64,000 nucleotides of DNA from Pseudomonas azadiae (GTDB lineage: Bacteria; Pseudomonadota; Gammaproteobacteria; Pseudomonadales; Pseudomonadaceae), in contig NZ_JAHSTY010000002.1 in the NCBI RefSeq assembly GCF_019145355.1, forward strand, positions 1,302,001 to 1,366,000. Direction: 5' to 3'. The notes below the pieces were generated by a model, which worked only from the letters and a program-made list of their open reading frames with translations, did not search any database and was not told the DNA's origin. Numbering within the stretch: position 1 is the first letter of the stretch; each line of letters starts with the position of its first letter. This document shows positions 34,632-44,215 of the stretch, in pieces. Made by a program: the position numbers and the translations under genes.

Positions 34632-37007
34632 ATGAGCAGTCATCACAACGATAAAGCGACCTTTCTTGAGCGCCTGATCTTCAACAACCGCCCGGCGGTC
34701 ATCGTCATCTGCCTGCTGGTGAGTATTTTCCTGTTCTGGCAGGCGACCTTGATTCGCCCGTCCACCAGCTTTGAAAAGATGATCCCCCTCAAGCACCCCT
34801 TCATCGAGAAGATGATGGAGCACCGCAACGATTTGGCGAACCTTGGCAACACGGTGCGCATTTCGGTGGAAGCCAAAGACGGCGACATTTTTACCCAGTC
34901 ATACATGGAAACCCTAAGGCAGATCAACGACGAGGTGTTCTACATCTCCGGCGTCGACCGTTCGGGCCTCAAATCGCTGTGGAGCCCCAGCGTGCGCTGG
35001 ACCGAAGTGACCGAAGAAGGCTTTGCCGGCGGCGAAGTGATCCCGCAGAGCTACAACGGCTCGCCGCAAAGCCTCGATCAACTGCGTAACAACGTGCTCA
35101 AGTCGGGCCAGGTCGGGCGCCTGGTGGCCAACGATTTCAAATCGAGCATCGTCGATATCCCGCTGCTGGAGTCGTACCCGGACCCGCAGGACCAGGGCAA
35201 GCTGTTGGCCCTGGACTATCGCAAGTTTTCCCATGAGCTCGAAGACAAGATTCGCGACAAATTCGAAGCGCAGAACCCCAACGTAAAAATCCATATCGTC
35301 GGTTTCGCCAAAAAGGTCGGCGACCTGATCGACGGCCTGGTGATGGTGGTGCTGTTCTTCGGCATCGCGTTCGTCATCACCCTGGTGTTGCTGCTGTGGT
35401 TCACCCATTGCCTGCGCAGCACCATCGCCGTGTTGAGCACGACGCTGGTGGCGGTGATCTGGCAACTGGGGCTGATGCACTTCTTCGGTTTTGGCCTCGA
35501 TCCCTATTCGATGCTGGTGCCGTTCCTGATTTTCGCCATCGGTATTTCCCACGGCGTGCAGAAGATCAACGGTATCGCGCTGCAATCCAGTGAGGCGGAC
35601 AATGCGCTGACGGCGGCGCGACGCACGTTCCGGCAATTGTTCCTGCCGGGGATGATCGCGATCCTGGCCGACGCAGTGGGCTTTATCACCCTGCTGATCA
35701 TCGACATCGGCGTGATCCGCGAGCTGGCCATCGGTGCGTCCATCGGCGTGGCGGTGATTGTGTTCACTAACCTGATCCTGCTGCCGGTGGCGATCTCCTA
35801 TGTCGGCATCAGCCAGCGTGCCATTGCCATCAGCAAGAAAGACGCGCACCGCGAGCATCCGTTCTGGCGCCTGCTGTCCAAGTTCGCCAGCGCCAGGGTC
35901 GCACCGGTTTCGATCCTCTTGGCTCTGGTCGCCTTCGGCGGCGGCCTCTGGTACAGCCAGAACCTGAAGATCGGTGACCTTGACCAGGGCGCGCCGGAGC
36001 TGCGCCCGGACTCGCGCTACAACAAAGACAACAACTTCATCATCAGCAACTACTCCACCAGCTCCGACGTGCTGGTGGTGATGGTCAAGACCAAGGCCGA
36101 AGGCTGCTCGCGCTATGAAGCCATGGCGCCCATCGACCAGTTGATGTGGAAAATGCAGAACACCGAGGGCGTGCAGTCGGCGATCTCGCTGGTGACCGTG
36201 TCCAAGCAAATGATCAAGGGCATGAACGAGGGCAACCTGAAATGGGAGACCCTGTCACGCAACCCGGATGTGCTGAACAATTCCATCGCCCGTGCCGACG
36301 GCCTGTACAACAACACCTGCTCCCTGGCGCCGGTACTGGTGTTCCTCAACGACCACAAGGCCGAAACCCTCGACCGTGCGGTGCATGCGGTGCAGGACTT
36401 CGCCAGGGAAAACAACAAGGATGGCCTGGAATTCATTCTTGCCGCCGGTAATGCCGGGATCGAAGCGGCCACCAACGAAGTGATCAAGGAGTCCGAGCTG
36501 ACCATCCTGATCCTGGTGTACCTGTGCGTGGCGACCATGTGCATGATCACCTTCCGTTCCTGGGCGGCGACCTTGTGCATCGTGCTGCCGCTGGTGCTGA
36601 CTTCGGTGCTGGGCAACGCGCTGATGGCGTTCATGGGCATCGGCGTCAAGGTCGCGACCTTGCCGGTGGTGGCCCTGGGCGTGGGGATCGGCGTGGATTA
36701 CGGCATCTACATCTACAGCCGCCTGGAGAGCTTTCTGCGCGCCGGCCTGCCGTTGCAAGAGGCGTACTACCAGACGCTCAAGTCCACCGGCAAGGCGGTG
36801 CTGTTCACCGGTTTGTGCCTGGCGATCGGCGTGTGCACCTGGATCTTCTCGGCCATCAAGTTCCAGGCCGACATGGGCCTGATGCTGACCTTCATGCTGC
36901 TGTGGAACATGTTCGGCGCGCTGTGGCTGCTGCCGGCGCTGGCGCGGTTCCTGATCAAACCCGAGAAACTGGCGGGGCAGAAGGGCAATTCGTTGTTTGC
37001 CCACTGA
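34632..37007 (+). CDS. RND/MMPL-family exporter
   Basis: A 791-residue inner-membrane transporter of the RND superfamily. One N-terminal helix (residues about 18-38) is followed by a periplasmic loop, a membrane cluster at about 235-390 with GLDPYSMLVPFLIFAIGISHGVQ, a second periplasmic loop at about 430-610, and a final cluster at 620-770 with VVALGVGIGVDYGIYIYSRL. The duplicated layout and the G(I/V)GxD/S helix motifs are RND/MMPL features. It lacks a membrane-fusion or TolC partner, unlike multidrug RND pumps, so it likely moves lipids or hydrophobic compounds. It is coupled to the Ycf48-like gene. The DUF1302 and DUF1329 genes often found with this pair are not present here. Confidence 0.9.
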   Translation: MSSHHNDKATFLERLIFNNRPAVIVICLLVSIFLFWQATLIRPSTSFEKMIPLKHPFIEKMMEHRNDLANLGNTVRISVEAKDGDIFTQSYMETLRQINDEVFYISGVDRSGLKSLWSPSVRWTEVTEEGFAGGEVIPQSYNGSPQSLDQLRNNVLKSGQVGRLVANDFKSSIVDIPLLESYPDPQDQGKLLALDYRKFSHELEDKIRDKFEAQNPNVKIHIVGFAKKVGDLIDGLVMVVLFFGIAFVITLVLLLWFTHCLRSTIAVLSTTLVAVIWQLGLMHFFGFGLDPYSMLVPFLIFAIGISHGVQKINGIALQSSEADNALTAARRTFRQLFLPGMIAILADAVGFITLLIIDIGVIRELAIGASIGVAVIVFTNLILLPVAISYVGISQRAIAISKKDAHREHPFWRLLSKFASARVAPVSILLALVAFGGGLWYSQNLKIGDLDQGAPELRPDSRYNKDNNFIISNYSTSSDVLVVMVKTKAEGCSRYEAMAPIDQLMWKMQNTEGVQSAISLVTVSKQMIKGMNEGNLKWETLSRNPDVLNNSIARADGLYNNTCSLAPVLVFLNDHKAETLDRAVHAVQDFARENNKDGLEFILAAGNAGIEAATNEVIKESELTILILVYLCVATMCMITFRSWAATLCIVLPLVLTSVLGNALMAFMGIGVKVATLPVVALGVGIGVDYGIYIYSRLESFLRAGLPLQEAYYQTLKSTGKAVLFTGLCLAIGVCTWIFSAIKFQADMGLMLTFMLLWNMFGALWLLPALARFLIKPEKLAGQKGNSLFAH

Positions 37008-37022
37008 GCCATGCCTGTAGCC

Positions 37023-37054
37023 AAAGCGGGACGCCAATAGGCTTCCCGCTTTTT
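37023..37054. terminator. terminator between RND gene and convergent toxin gene
   Basis: Stem AAAGCGGGA / TCCCGCTTT with a 12-base loop is followed by TT on the plus strand and, being symmetric, offers a short T-run to the minus strand as well. It lies between two converging stops and may serve both. Confidence 0.75.
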
Positions 37055-37059
37055 GGTGT

Positions 37060-40000
37060 TCAGAGCTTCAGAAACAGTTTTTGATCCAGTGGCGGCTCTA
37101 CTTTGGCGCGCACGATGCTGTCAACGTGCTGGTTGTTGCGTCCGGCTTTTTCTACCAAGTCCTTCTGAGTCAGGAAGCGCTGCTCGGGCAGCTTGATGTG
37201 TGCCGTACTGTAGTCGCTGCGCGCTGTGGTTGGGGTGGGATAGTGGAAGTGCGCATACCAGAGCGTGTTGAGCCCGTTTTTTTCGCGTATGGCGTACTCC
37301 GTAAGGTAGTCACCGCCCTTGAGCAGTTTACCCCGGGTGACCAAACCGATATCGACGCGCTCGTGGGTCCACAAGTAGTCGATATTTTCTGCTCGCGGCG
37401 ATTGGCGCAGGTAGCCGTCACAACGGTGCATGATGGCGCGCTCACGCATGCCCTTGGCGGCCTTGCGCCAAGTCTCGACCAAGGCATCGGTTTCACCGCT
37501 GGTACCGTGGTTGACGTGGGCTTGCTGCGCCACTTGCTCGAGGTTATGGGCCTGGGCTTCCAGCATGTCGCTCCAGTCGCGAGGGTTGACCGTTTCGCGA
37601 CGTGTTGGGTCATCGAGTTTCTTTTTCTGAAATTGAATGGAGCGTTCGATACCTGCCTGCTCGTTCATCAGTTTTCTGGCATCAGCGATGTAGGCCGACA
37701 GCGGTTTGGTCGAAGGGGCGGGCGTTGGCGCAATGGGGCGAGCCTCGACGATCTGCACCCATTCCTTCTCGGTCTGGTGCCAGCTGTAGCTCGTCAGCGG
37801 TTGGCCTGTGCGGGTGTCGATTACATCGATGACTGGAATGTCTTGCGCTGTTCGCTTGTCGCGTAAGGTACCTACCAGGGTCTGCTTGTCGCGGGTCTTG
37901 AACACCTTCTTGTTGTTTGATTTGTGCGCCCGGTTTTTCCGAGCAGGGACCAACGCAGGTAGCTGCTGTTGTTCCCGTACCAGGTCGGCCAGCTCGGCCT
38001 GGGCTTGAGTAATCACCTCCTGAAGGCATTCGATATAGCGTTTGCCATAGTAGGGCCGAACGCTGTCAGGACCGATGTCCTGAAGCGCCTGTGTGTTGTT
38101 GAGTTCATCCTGGTATTTATCGATCAGGTTGCTCAGTACGGCGATACGGTCATCGGCTGTGTAACCTTCGTGTTCCTGCAGTTCGATATGTGAGAGCGCG
38201 GCGGTATTCAGGTCAGCCTGGTTGAAACGCATGCGAAAAAACGCTTCCTCGGGCGAGCGTGTATCCATGTGACGGTCAATACTCAGTTCTCGAAGCGTGC
38301 TCAAACGTTCCAGTCTTGCGGTAAACCCTTGGTTGGCCGGCGGCTGTGAGGTTTCCTTTATGAACGCCTCAGCCTGTTTTTTGCTCGCGGGCGACTCGTC
38401 TTTCCACTGCCTCAAAAATGTGGCATACGCATCGCTGGCCTTTATCATGCGCTCCAGGCGTTGGACGCGATCAGCCAGGGTTTCAACCAGACGGTTATAG
38501 GCTTTCGGGTCGTTACGCTGGGTTTGTTCTATCAGCTTCGTGATCGGTTCGCCCGCGCTGGTGTGGGAAAACTCGTCGCCGATGTAAAGGTAGTCAGTCG
38601 CCAGCGAGCGCAGTACTTCGGCGATAGCCAGATACTCCGTCCCGCGCAGCTCTTTAAATACTTCGAACTTCATGTTCGGATTGTCGCTGGTCAGCGCCTG
38701 GATCGCTTTCTTCCTGTGAGAAATCATGACGTCGACGTGTTTTTGATACTCCTCGAAGCGGATCTTCAGCAATTGATTCAGACTCTGGTTCTTCTTCAGT
38801 TCCTGTTGATATTGAATGGCGAAGCTTGCGGCGCGATCACTGCTGTTGACCAGCCCCCATAGGGTCCTGAGGGTCTTGTCCGATTTATGCAGAGCCTCTT
38901 CGGTCTCCGTCACACGCTCATCGGCGGTTTCCATGGCAATCACCGCGGGGCGCATGGTGGTCACCTCATCGGCGTAGTTCTTCAGCATCGCATTGCTCAG
39001 TTCCTTATTGCGGTCGACCGTAGCTCGCATCCGGCTGGCCGATCTGGGCATGCCGCCCCTGAGTTTAGGGCTCGTATCAAATTTCCAGCGCCCTTGAGTA
39101 CCGCGTTTCAAGGGCGGGCCTGTGCGGGCTTTGTTCTGCCCATCGATTACGAACACGCCATCAAGATCGCTTGCCGCCCGGAACCAGCGACCCTCGACGC
39201 GCGCGTGCAGTTTGCCGTCTATCAGGTAGAGACCTTCGGTGGCACCGCTGCGAACAGGTGTCGCCGCCTCGGACGGGGCGGGCACGCTGAAGGTGTCTAT
39301 ATAGGCATGTTGGGTGTCACTCAGCCCGTGGGGGCTGGAAAACGAGAAGTCGAATGGCTGGTCACTGTTGAACAGGCTCTCGGCCGCCACCGCTGTATCC
39401 TGCTCGACCAATACTTGAGGTGACTGCGATGTGTCTCCCGCCGGGCGTTGTAACGGGATGGAGACTTCCGGCCGTTGGGCAAACGGCACGTTGCCCACAG
39501 AACGTTTCGGTGGCCGTCCGGGTGTGGCCTGGCTCAACAGGGTGCCGACATTGACCAGCAGGTCCACCATGGCCGCCGTCGGGTCTGAAGTATTCGGGTC
39601 GCTGGCGCTCCGGATATCGTTTTCGACGCTGGCCAATTGCGTCAGCCAGCCGACCGCCGCACCCGGGCCGCGCAGGACGGGAAGCAGGGTATTGAACAGC
39701 AGCCAGCCCAACTCCTTATGCGACGCCCACCGGCTCTGAGCGTCTGTGGTGGACTGACCCTCGGCGAGGGTCACCAGGCTTTGGGCGTTCGTGTTGAACA
39801 AGTGCTGCATAAGCTTGCCGTCGAGCAAATCCTTGCGCAGTGTTTCGGCAGCGTCATAACCGTCGAGAGCCAAGGTCGTCGGAGCAGGCGTAGCGGGCGC
39901 ATCGAATTCATTGAAGACACCGTAGCGCGCAGTGTGCGGGGTGTGGAAACCGCCGTTGCCATAGACCGCACGTGTGTTGGCGTCGGGCATCCACGCCAGA

Positions 40001-42015
40001 ACGCTTTGCTGCAGCGGCCCAGGTGCCTGGATGGCGGCGAGCAGCGCTTCACGGCTGGCAAATTCCTGCAAGGATGGCGACAACTGCGGGCGGTAGAGCA
40101 GGTGTGGGCCGCGGGCAGCGTCCTGAGGCTCTATCAGAAACATATTCGCGACCACATCCGGCGCTGCGCCAGGTTTGCGCAGGAATGCCAGGGGGCGCAT
40201 GGTGACTTCCTGGCCGTCTACCTCGCGTGGGCCGCTGCCGGGCCGTGTGACGGCCTCGACGAATCGGTAACCCTTGTCAGTGATGCCAGCCTCGCCCTTG
40301 AGCTTGAGTTCCATGGCCCGCATGGCCAGTTGCAAGGGCACTTGTTCGCTGAACAACGCAGCGCGTCCCCGAGTGGCTTCGGTGCTACTGAGCAGGTGTT
40401 GATTGAGCAGTGCGGGGTAGTGCTTACCGATATCGACCTGGCTGATCAGGTCCTTGAGCATTTGCGGCAGCTGTGGATCCGTTACCGGTTGACCACGCAG
40501 ACGGATGTCCATGGCGCCCTTGGGCAAGCCCGCCAGGTTTTCCAGGGCCATGTCCACCAGGCTCATTTTAACCGGTTCGATGTAGCCGCTGCCGAGGCTG
40601 CCGACCGGTACCTTGAACGTGATTTCGAGGTCGTTGGCGGTATACCCTTTGGGTGCCAGTTGGGCGTTGAGCTGTTGTTCGGCGTAGGTACGGATATCGG
40701 GGATATCCGTGAGAAAGGTGCGCCCGTGATTGCGCTGCACGCTGCTTGCCAGTGCGAGGGTCAGGCGCCGATAGGTGAACTGCTCGGCTGCACTGGCAGT
40801 CGTCAGCCATTGCGGCATGTTGCGTTGCAATCGTAGCTGCTGGTCTGCCGGCAGGGTTGACGCGCTATTGAACCAGACTGCGGCATCACTGGCCTGGGAA
40901 AAAAGCTGTTCCAGGTCGCTCACACTGCTTTTGGCCGGTAGCTGTATCGCTTCCAGATTCTGCAGTTGCCGGTCAAGAATAACCGCCGCCTGGGTGTCGA
41001 AAATATTGCCGCCTGGCGCTCGGCGTTTCCAGGTCAGGTGATCGAACTTGAACGATTGTCTGAGCTGGCGCTCCCACCCCGCGGCGAAATCCTGCAGTGA
41101 AGCGTAGGGCGTGATAGCCCCTGCGGCGGTTGCATGCAATACCTGCGTGTGCCCCTCTATTTTGCGGGTGATCAACAGGTCGGGGCTGAGAAACGTCGAC
41201 GTCTGGCCGCCCTGTTTAAGATGCGTGTCGACGATAAACACCTGAGCGGCAGACTCACCGCTGACACGATGGCGTTCGGTGGCGTCAGGGTAACGGGTGA
41301 TCTGGTCGAGGGTTTCGCGTTGCAGGGCGTTCAGGCCCGGTTGCTTGAGGCCCCCAATACGCAGGGTGTCATTGAGCGTATCACTGAGCCACCCCCAACG
41401 GCTGGTTGCCGTAAAGGTATCCTGGCCCCAATAGTGGCTCAACGCTTCGGCATAGGCGGCCTTGAGGTTGGGGCGCAGGCTGCGGATAGCCAGTTCCGTG
41501 AAGTGTTTGTCCAGCAGGTCCGCGCTATTGCCGGTGACATCGGCGACCCGCAGGCTGGTGCCGGAGTCGGACGTTACCCACTTGGCATCGCTGGGTACCT
41601 CCAGTTCGGCACTGCCGGCCAGATGCTCAAGCGCCAGGTCCAGCAATGGCGTCAGTCGATACTGCAGTGGCGTAGTGCCGTTGGGCACGGCAAGAGACGT
41701 ATTGGCACTGTTGAAATTCAGCGAGGGGAATTGATGATTCAGCGTATCGTCCAGCAATTTTGCGACCACCGAGCGCAATGTCGGGCGCGTGGCGAACTGG
41801 TCGGCAACCTGTCGGGCAGGCGAATCGGCAGGCAGCGATGCCGGGGGCTGTTGAGCTTGTCGGAATTTGAGGCGGGAGGGCGGCTGGACTGATCGTCTGG
41901 ACCCTGCCGATATGGGTGGCGGCTCCATGGGTACCGGCAGGTGACTGGCTGAGGGCAGGGGGGTGGCAGACGGTGAAACGGTGAAGAGGTTAGGGGCGGA
42001 ATGGATCGACAGCAC
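37060..42015 (-). CDS. giant DUF6543 dermonecrotic-toxin-like protein, 1651 aa
   Basis: A 1651-residue protein with no signal peptide. Its N terminus (20-70) is Pro/Ser-rich. Two related modules follow: one with LTPLLDLALEHLAG at 121-134, the other with MSLVDMALENLAG at about 481-493 and RGPHLLYRP near 633. These are sequences I associate with DUF6543, the N-terminal region of dermonecrotic-toxin-like proteins of Pseudomonas. A short segment at about 925-975 (GLYLIDGKLHARVEGRWFRA) is also typical. Residues about 1000-1330 are charged and helical, probably coiled coil, and the C terminus (WYAHFHYP, IKLPEQRFL) recurs in this group. GTG start at 42015 follows AAGGAAG. No immunity, VgrG or PAAR gene adjoins it. 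Target and export route are unknown. Confidence 0.8.
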   Translation of the reverse strand: MLSIHSAPNLFTVSPSATPLPSASHLPVPMEPPPISAGSRRSVQPPSRLKFRQAQQPPASLPADSPARQVADQFATRPTLRSVVAKLLDDTLNHQFPSLNFNSANTSLAVPNGTTPLQYRLTPLLDLALEHLAGSAELEVPSDAKWVTSDSGTSLRVADVTGNSADLLDKHFTELAIRSLRPNLKAAYAEALSHYWGQDTFTATSRWGWLSDTLNDTLRIGGLKQPGLNALQRETLDQITRYPDATERHRVSGESAAQVFIVDTHLKQGGQTSTFLSPDLLITRKIEGHTQVLHATAAGAITPYASLQDFAAGWERQLRQSFKFDHLTWKRRAPGGNIFDTQAAVILDRQLQNLEAIQLPAKSSVSDLEQLFSQASDAAVWFNSASTLPADQQLRLQRNMPQWLTTASAAEQFTYRRLTLALASSVQRNHGRTFLTDIPDIRTYAEQQLNAQLAPKGYTANDLEITFKVPVGSLGSGYIEPVKMSLVDMALENLAGLPKGAMDIRLRGQPVTDPQLPQMLKDLISQVDIGKHYPALLNQHLLSSTEATRGRAALFSEQVPLQLAMRAMELKLKGEAGITDKGYRFVEAVTRPGSGPREVDGQEVTMRPLAFLRKPGAAPDVVANMFLIEPQDAARGPHLLYRPQLSPSLQEFASREALLAAIQAPGPLQQSVLAWMPDANTRAVYGNGGFHTPHTARYGVFNEFDAPATPAPTTLALDGYDAAETLRKDLLDGKLMQHLFNTNAQSLVTLAEGQSTTDAQSRWASHKELGWLLFNTLLPVLRGPGAAVGWLTQLASVENDIRSASDPNTSDPTAAMVDLLVNVGTLLSQATPGRPPKRSVGNVPFAQRPEVSIPLQRPAGDTSQSPQVLVEQDTAVAAESLFNSDQPFDFSFSSPHGLSDTQHAYIDTFSVPAPSEAATPVRSGATEGLYLIDGKLHARVEGRWFRAASDLDGVFVIDGQNKARTGPPLKRGTQGRWKFDTSPKLRGGMPRSASRMRATVDRNKELSNAMLKNYADEVTTMRPAVIAMETADERVTETEEALHKSDKTLRTLWGLVNSSDRAASFAIQYQQELKKNQSLNQLLKIRFEEYQKHVDVMISHRKKAIQALTSDNPNMKFEVFKELRGTEYLAIAEVLRSLATDYLYIGDEFSHTSAGEPITKLIEQTQRNDPKAYNRLVETLADRVQRLERMIKASDAYATFLRQWKDESPASKKQAEAFIKETSQPPANQGFTARLERLSTLRELSIDRHMDTRSPEEAFFRMRFNQADLNTAALSHIELQEHEGYTADDRIAVLSNLIDKYQDELNNTQALQDIGPDSVRPYYGKRYIECLQEVITQAQAELADLVREQQQLPALVPARKNRAHKSNNKKVFKTRDKQTLVGTLRDKRTAQDIPVIDVIDTRTGQPLTSYSWHQTEKEWVQIVEARPIAPTPAPSTKPLSAYIADARKLMNEQAGIERSIQFQKKKLDDPTRRETVNPRDWSDMLEAQAHNLEQVAQQAHVNHGTSGETDALVETWRKAAKGMRERAIMHRCDGYLRQSPRAENIDYLWTHERVDIGLVTRGKLLKGGDYLTEYAIREKNGLNTLWYAHFHYPTPTTARSDYSTAHIKLPEQRFLTQKDLVEKAGRNNQHVDSIVRAKVEPPLDQKLFLKL

Positions 42016-42260
42016 GGCAGCGCTTCCTTGGCAGGTTGAGTAAGGACCAAGCCAGAAAAATACTGTTTCTTTGGCCTGATCAAACTGAAAATGCGTGATG
42101 AACTGTTTCGAATGCGAAGCCAGACCCAGTTAAAAGCGTTGTGCGACGCAGGCTGCGCACGTTTGTTTCGATGTATTTGTCAGCGGCCGGTGTGCGAAAC
42201 AGATAGTGCTCGTGGCACCTTGGGCTATCATTGCGCCTTTCCCGTAGATGACCGACTGCC
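42016..42260. other. intergenic region between toxin-like gene and small acidic gene
   Basis: This 245-bp divergent region should hold both promoters. Near 42136-42165 an imperfect inverted repeat occurs (GTTGTGCGACGCAGGCTGCGCACG). No REP or terminator was seen. Confidence 0.5.
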
Positions 42261-42548
42261 ATGACCGCCACCCCCCTGACCACCGCCCTTGCCACCAGCG
42301 ACATGCTGATCATCGACGGGCTGCACGCCTTCGACTTCACGTTTGACCAGCACTTGCTGATCGAAAGCATGGACGGCCGGGAACTCAAGCGTTGGACGTT
42401 CAGTCCAGATCAACTGAGCGCCGCCACCTTTGATGACAGCTTGCAAAGCTGGCTCTTGAGCAACGACGACGGTGAACACCGCCTGGTGTGCTTGAGCGCG
42501 GTCAAGGGCGACAACAACAACGATGAGGACGAAGCGGATGATGCGTAA
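42261..42548 (+). CDS. small acidic DUF5629-like protein, 95 aa
   Basis: A 95-residue cytoplasmic protein with an acidic tail (DNNNDEDEADDA). The centre (LHAFDFTFDQHLLIESMDGRELKRW) is predicted to form beta hairpins. It resembles a small conserved Pseudomonas family catalogued as DUF5629, from memory and unverified. The coding sequence overlaps the start of the lactonase gene by 11 bases, so the two are likely co-transcribed and coupled. Function unknown. Confidence 0.78.
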   Translation: MTATPLTTALATSDMLIIDGLHAFDFTFDQHLLIESMDGRELKRWTFSPDQLSAATFDDSLQSWLLSNDDGEHRLVCLSAVKGDNNNDEDEADDA

Positions 42549-43710
42549 ATTCTGGCCCCTGCTGATGGCGGGCAGTGTCGGTGCGATGTCGGTACAGGCT
42601 GCACCGGCCGAGACGTATGAAGTGCTGGTGGGCAGCTACACCGCCGGCACCAGCGAAGGCATCTACCGCCTGCAGTTCGACAGCCGCACCGGCCGGTTCC
42701 AGGGCCCGCCGGTATTGGCGGCCACGGCCGATAATCCGTCCTGGCTGACCCTCTCCGAGGACCAGAAGTACCTGTTTGTGGTCAACGAGAATGGTCCCGG
42801 CCAGAAAGACGCGGTAGGCCGTGTGAGCAGCTACAGCATTGACCCACACAATCATCAACTGACCCTGATCAACCAGGTGCAGAGCCTGGGCAACGAGCCA
42901 ACCCATTCCAGCGTGGCGGCCGATGGGCGCCACCTGTTCGTCGCCAACTATTCGGTGGTGGAAGACCCGGGTGGAAGCCTGGCGGTGCTGCCGGTCGATG
43001 CCGAGGGCAAGCTGTCGGCCCCGGTGCAACTGAGCGGGCACCCGGCCAGTCGCGTCAACCCCGAGCGCCAGGCGTCCAACCATGTGCATTCGGTGGTGTC
43101 TTCGCCGGATGGTAAATATGTGTTTGTGCAGGACCTCGGCGCCGACAAGGTGTTCGCCTACCGCTACGACCCCAAGGCCAACCACGAACTGCCACTGACG
43201 CCGGCCAACCCGGTCTCGGTGCAGTTGCCGCCCGGCAGCGGCCCGCGCCACCTGTTGTTCAGCGCCGATGGCAAGCATGCCTGGCTGACCACCGAAATGA
43301 GCGCCCAGGTTGCGGTGTTCGACTACAAAGACGGCCAACTGACCCAGACCCAACTGGTGGACTACGCCGCCGGCCAGCCGCTGTCCGACAAGGCCGGTGC
43401 GGCGCTGCATGCGTCAAGCGACGGCAAATTCCTGTACGTGAGCAATCGCGGTACGGCCAACCACATCGTGGTGTTCGGTATTGACCCGGCCACCGCGCAC
43501 CTCAAGGAGCTGCAACGTCGTTCCGTTGAGGGCGACCATCCGCGCGAGTTCAGCCTGGACCCGAGCGGCAGATTCCTGCTGATCGCCAACCAGAAGAGCA
43601 ATGAAATCGTGGTGGTCGAACGCGACCCTGAAACCGGCCTGCTCGGTAAAACCGTGCAGAAATTGCCGATCGATGCGCCCAGCGACCTCAAGTTCCTGGT
43701 GCGTCAATAA
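42538..43710 (+). CDS. exported lactonase-family beta-propeller protein
   Basis: A 390-residue protein of the 7-bladed propeller lactonase family (6-phosphogluconolactonase YbhE type). A signal peptide (LLMAGSVGAMSVQAAPA) targets it to the periplasm, so a cytosolic role in the pentose phosphate pathway is unlikely. Family-like segments are VGSYTAGTSEGIYRL, NHVHSVVSSPDGKYVF, GSGPRHLLFSADGKHAWLTTE and GDHPREFSLDPSGRFLLIANQ. ATG 42538 is preferred because GAGGAC lies seven bases upstream; ATGs at 42523 and 42541 are in frame. A clear terminator follows. The substrate may be a sugar lactone or the protein may be non-enzymatic. Confidence 0.88.
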   Translation: MMRKFWPLLMAGSVGAMSVQAAPAETYEVLVGSYTAGTSEGIYRLQFDSRTGRFQGPPVLAATADNPSWLTLSEDQKYLFVVNENGPGQKDAVGRVSSYSIDPHNHQLTLINQVQSLGNEPTHSSVAADGRHLFVANYSVVEDPGGSLAVLPVDAEGKLSAPVQLSGHPASRVNPERQASNHVHSVVSSPDGKYVFVQDLGADKVFAYRYDPKANHELPLTPANPVSVQLPPGSGPRHLLFSADGKHAWLTTEMSAQVAVFDYKDGQLTQTQLVDYAAGQPLSDKAGAALHASSDGKFLYVSNRGTANHIVVFGIDPATAHLKELQRRSVEGDHPREFSLDPSGRFLLIANQKSNEIVVVERDPETGLLGKTVQKLPIDAPSDLKFLVRQ

Positions 43711-43714
43711 GCCA

Positions 43715-43745
43715 CAGGCCCCGGGAAGCGGGGCCTGAGCCTTTC
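43715..43745 (+). terminator. terminator after lactonase-family gene
   Basis: A 9-bp perfect stem CAGGCCCCG / CGGGGCCTG with loop GGAAG is followed by AGCCTTTCT. It ends the 42261-43710 transcription unit. Confidence 0.85.
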
Positions 43746-43866
43746 TATTAATTCTATTGATAGCGGCTAGTGTTTCAAAGCATTTCAAAGGTTCAGCCCT
43801 CGGGCGTACGTTGAGTTCCAAGGCCTTCCCCGGCCACTCAACCTAACGAACACGAGGGTTACCGCC

Positions 43867-44046
43867 ATGAACTTGAATCTTTTCTCCATCATCGCCGCTT
43901 CTGCCGTTTCCGCCACGGTGGCCCTGCCGGCCGCGGCCAGTGTGGAAGTCTCCGGCAAAAAATCCAGCACCAGCGCCTACACCCAGAAATACCTGCAACA
44001 GAGCGCCAATTTCTACGCCGCGCTGGATCATAAAACCCAGCCGTAA
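43867..44046 (+). CDS. small secreted peptide, 59 aa
   Basis: A 59-residue frame starts at ATG 43867 with a good ribosome site (GAGGG, 43854-43858). The first 24 residues are a signal peptide ending at PAAA, leaving a mature peptide of about 35 residues (VEVSGKKSSTSAYTQKYLQQ...) that is basic and rich in Ser/Thr/Gln. It has no cysteine and no recognised family. The ribosome site, signal peptide and stand-alone position behind a terminator support it as a real gene of unknown function. Confidence 0.62.
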   Translation: MNLNLFSIIAASAVSATVALPAAASVEVSGKKSSTSAYTQKYLQQSANFYAALDHKTQP

Positions 44047-44215
44047 ACTTTGATTGAGCCCTGCACACCTGCAGACGCCAAACCACTGGAACGAAGCCTG
44101 GCTCGTTCGAGTGGTTTGGCGTTGTGCATCGGCTGCATAAAATGATTGATATCACATTGCCATGAGTTTAAATTTGGCGCTCGAATATTGACGCCTATCT
44201 CCTGGAATCGACAGC

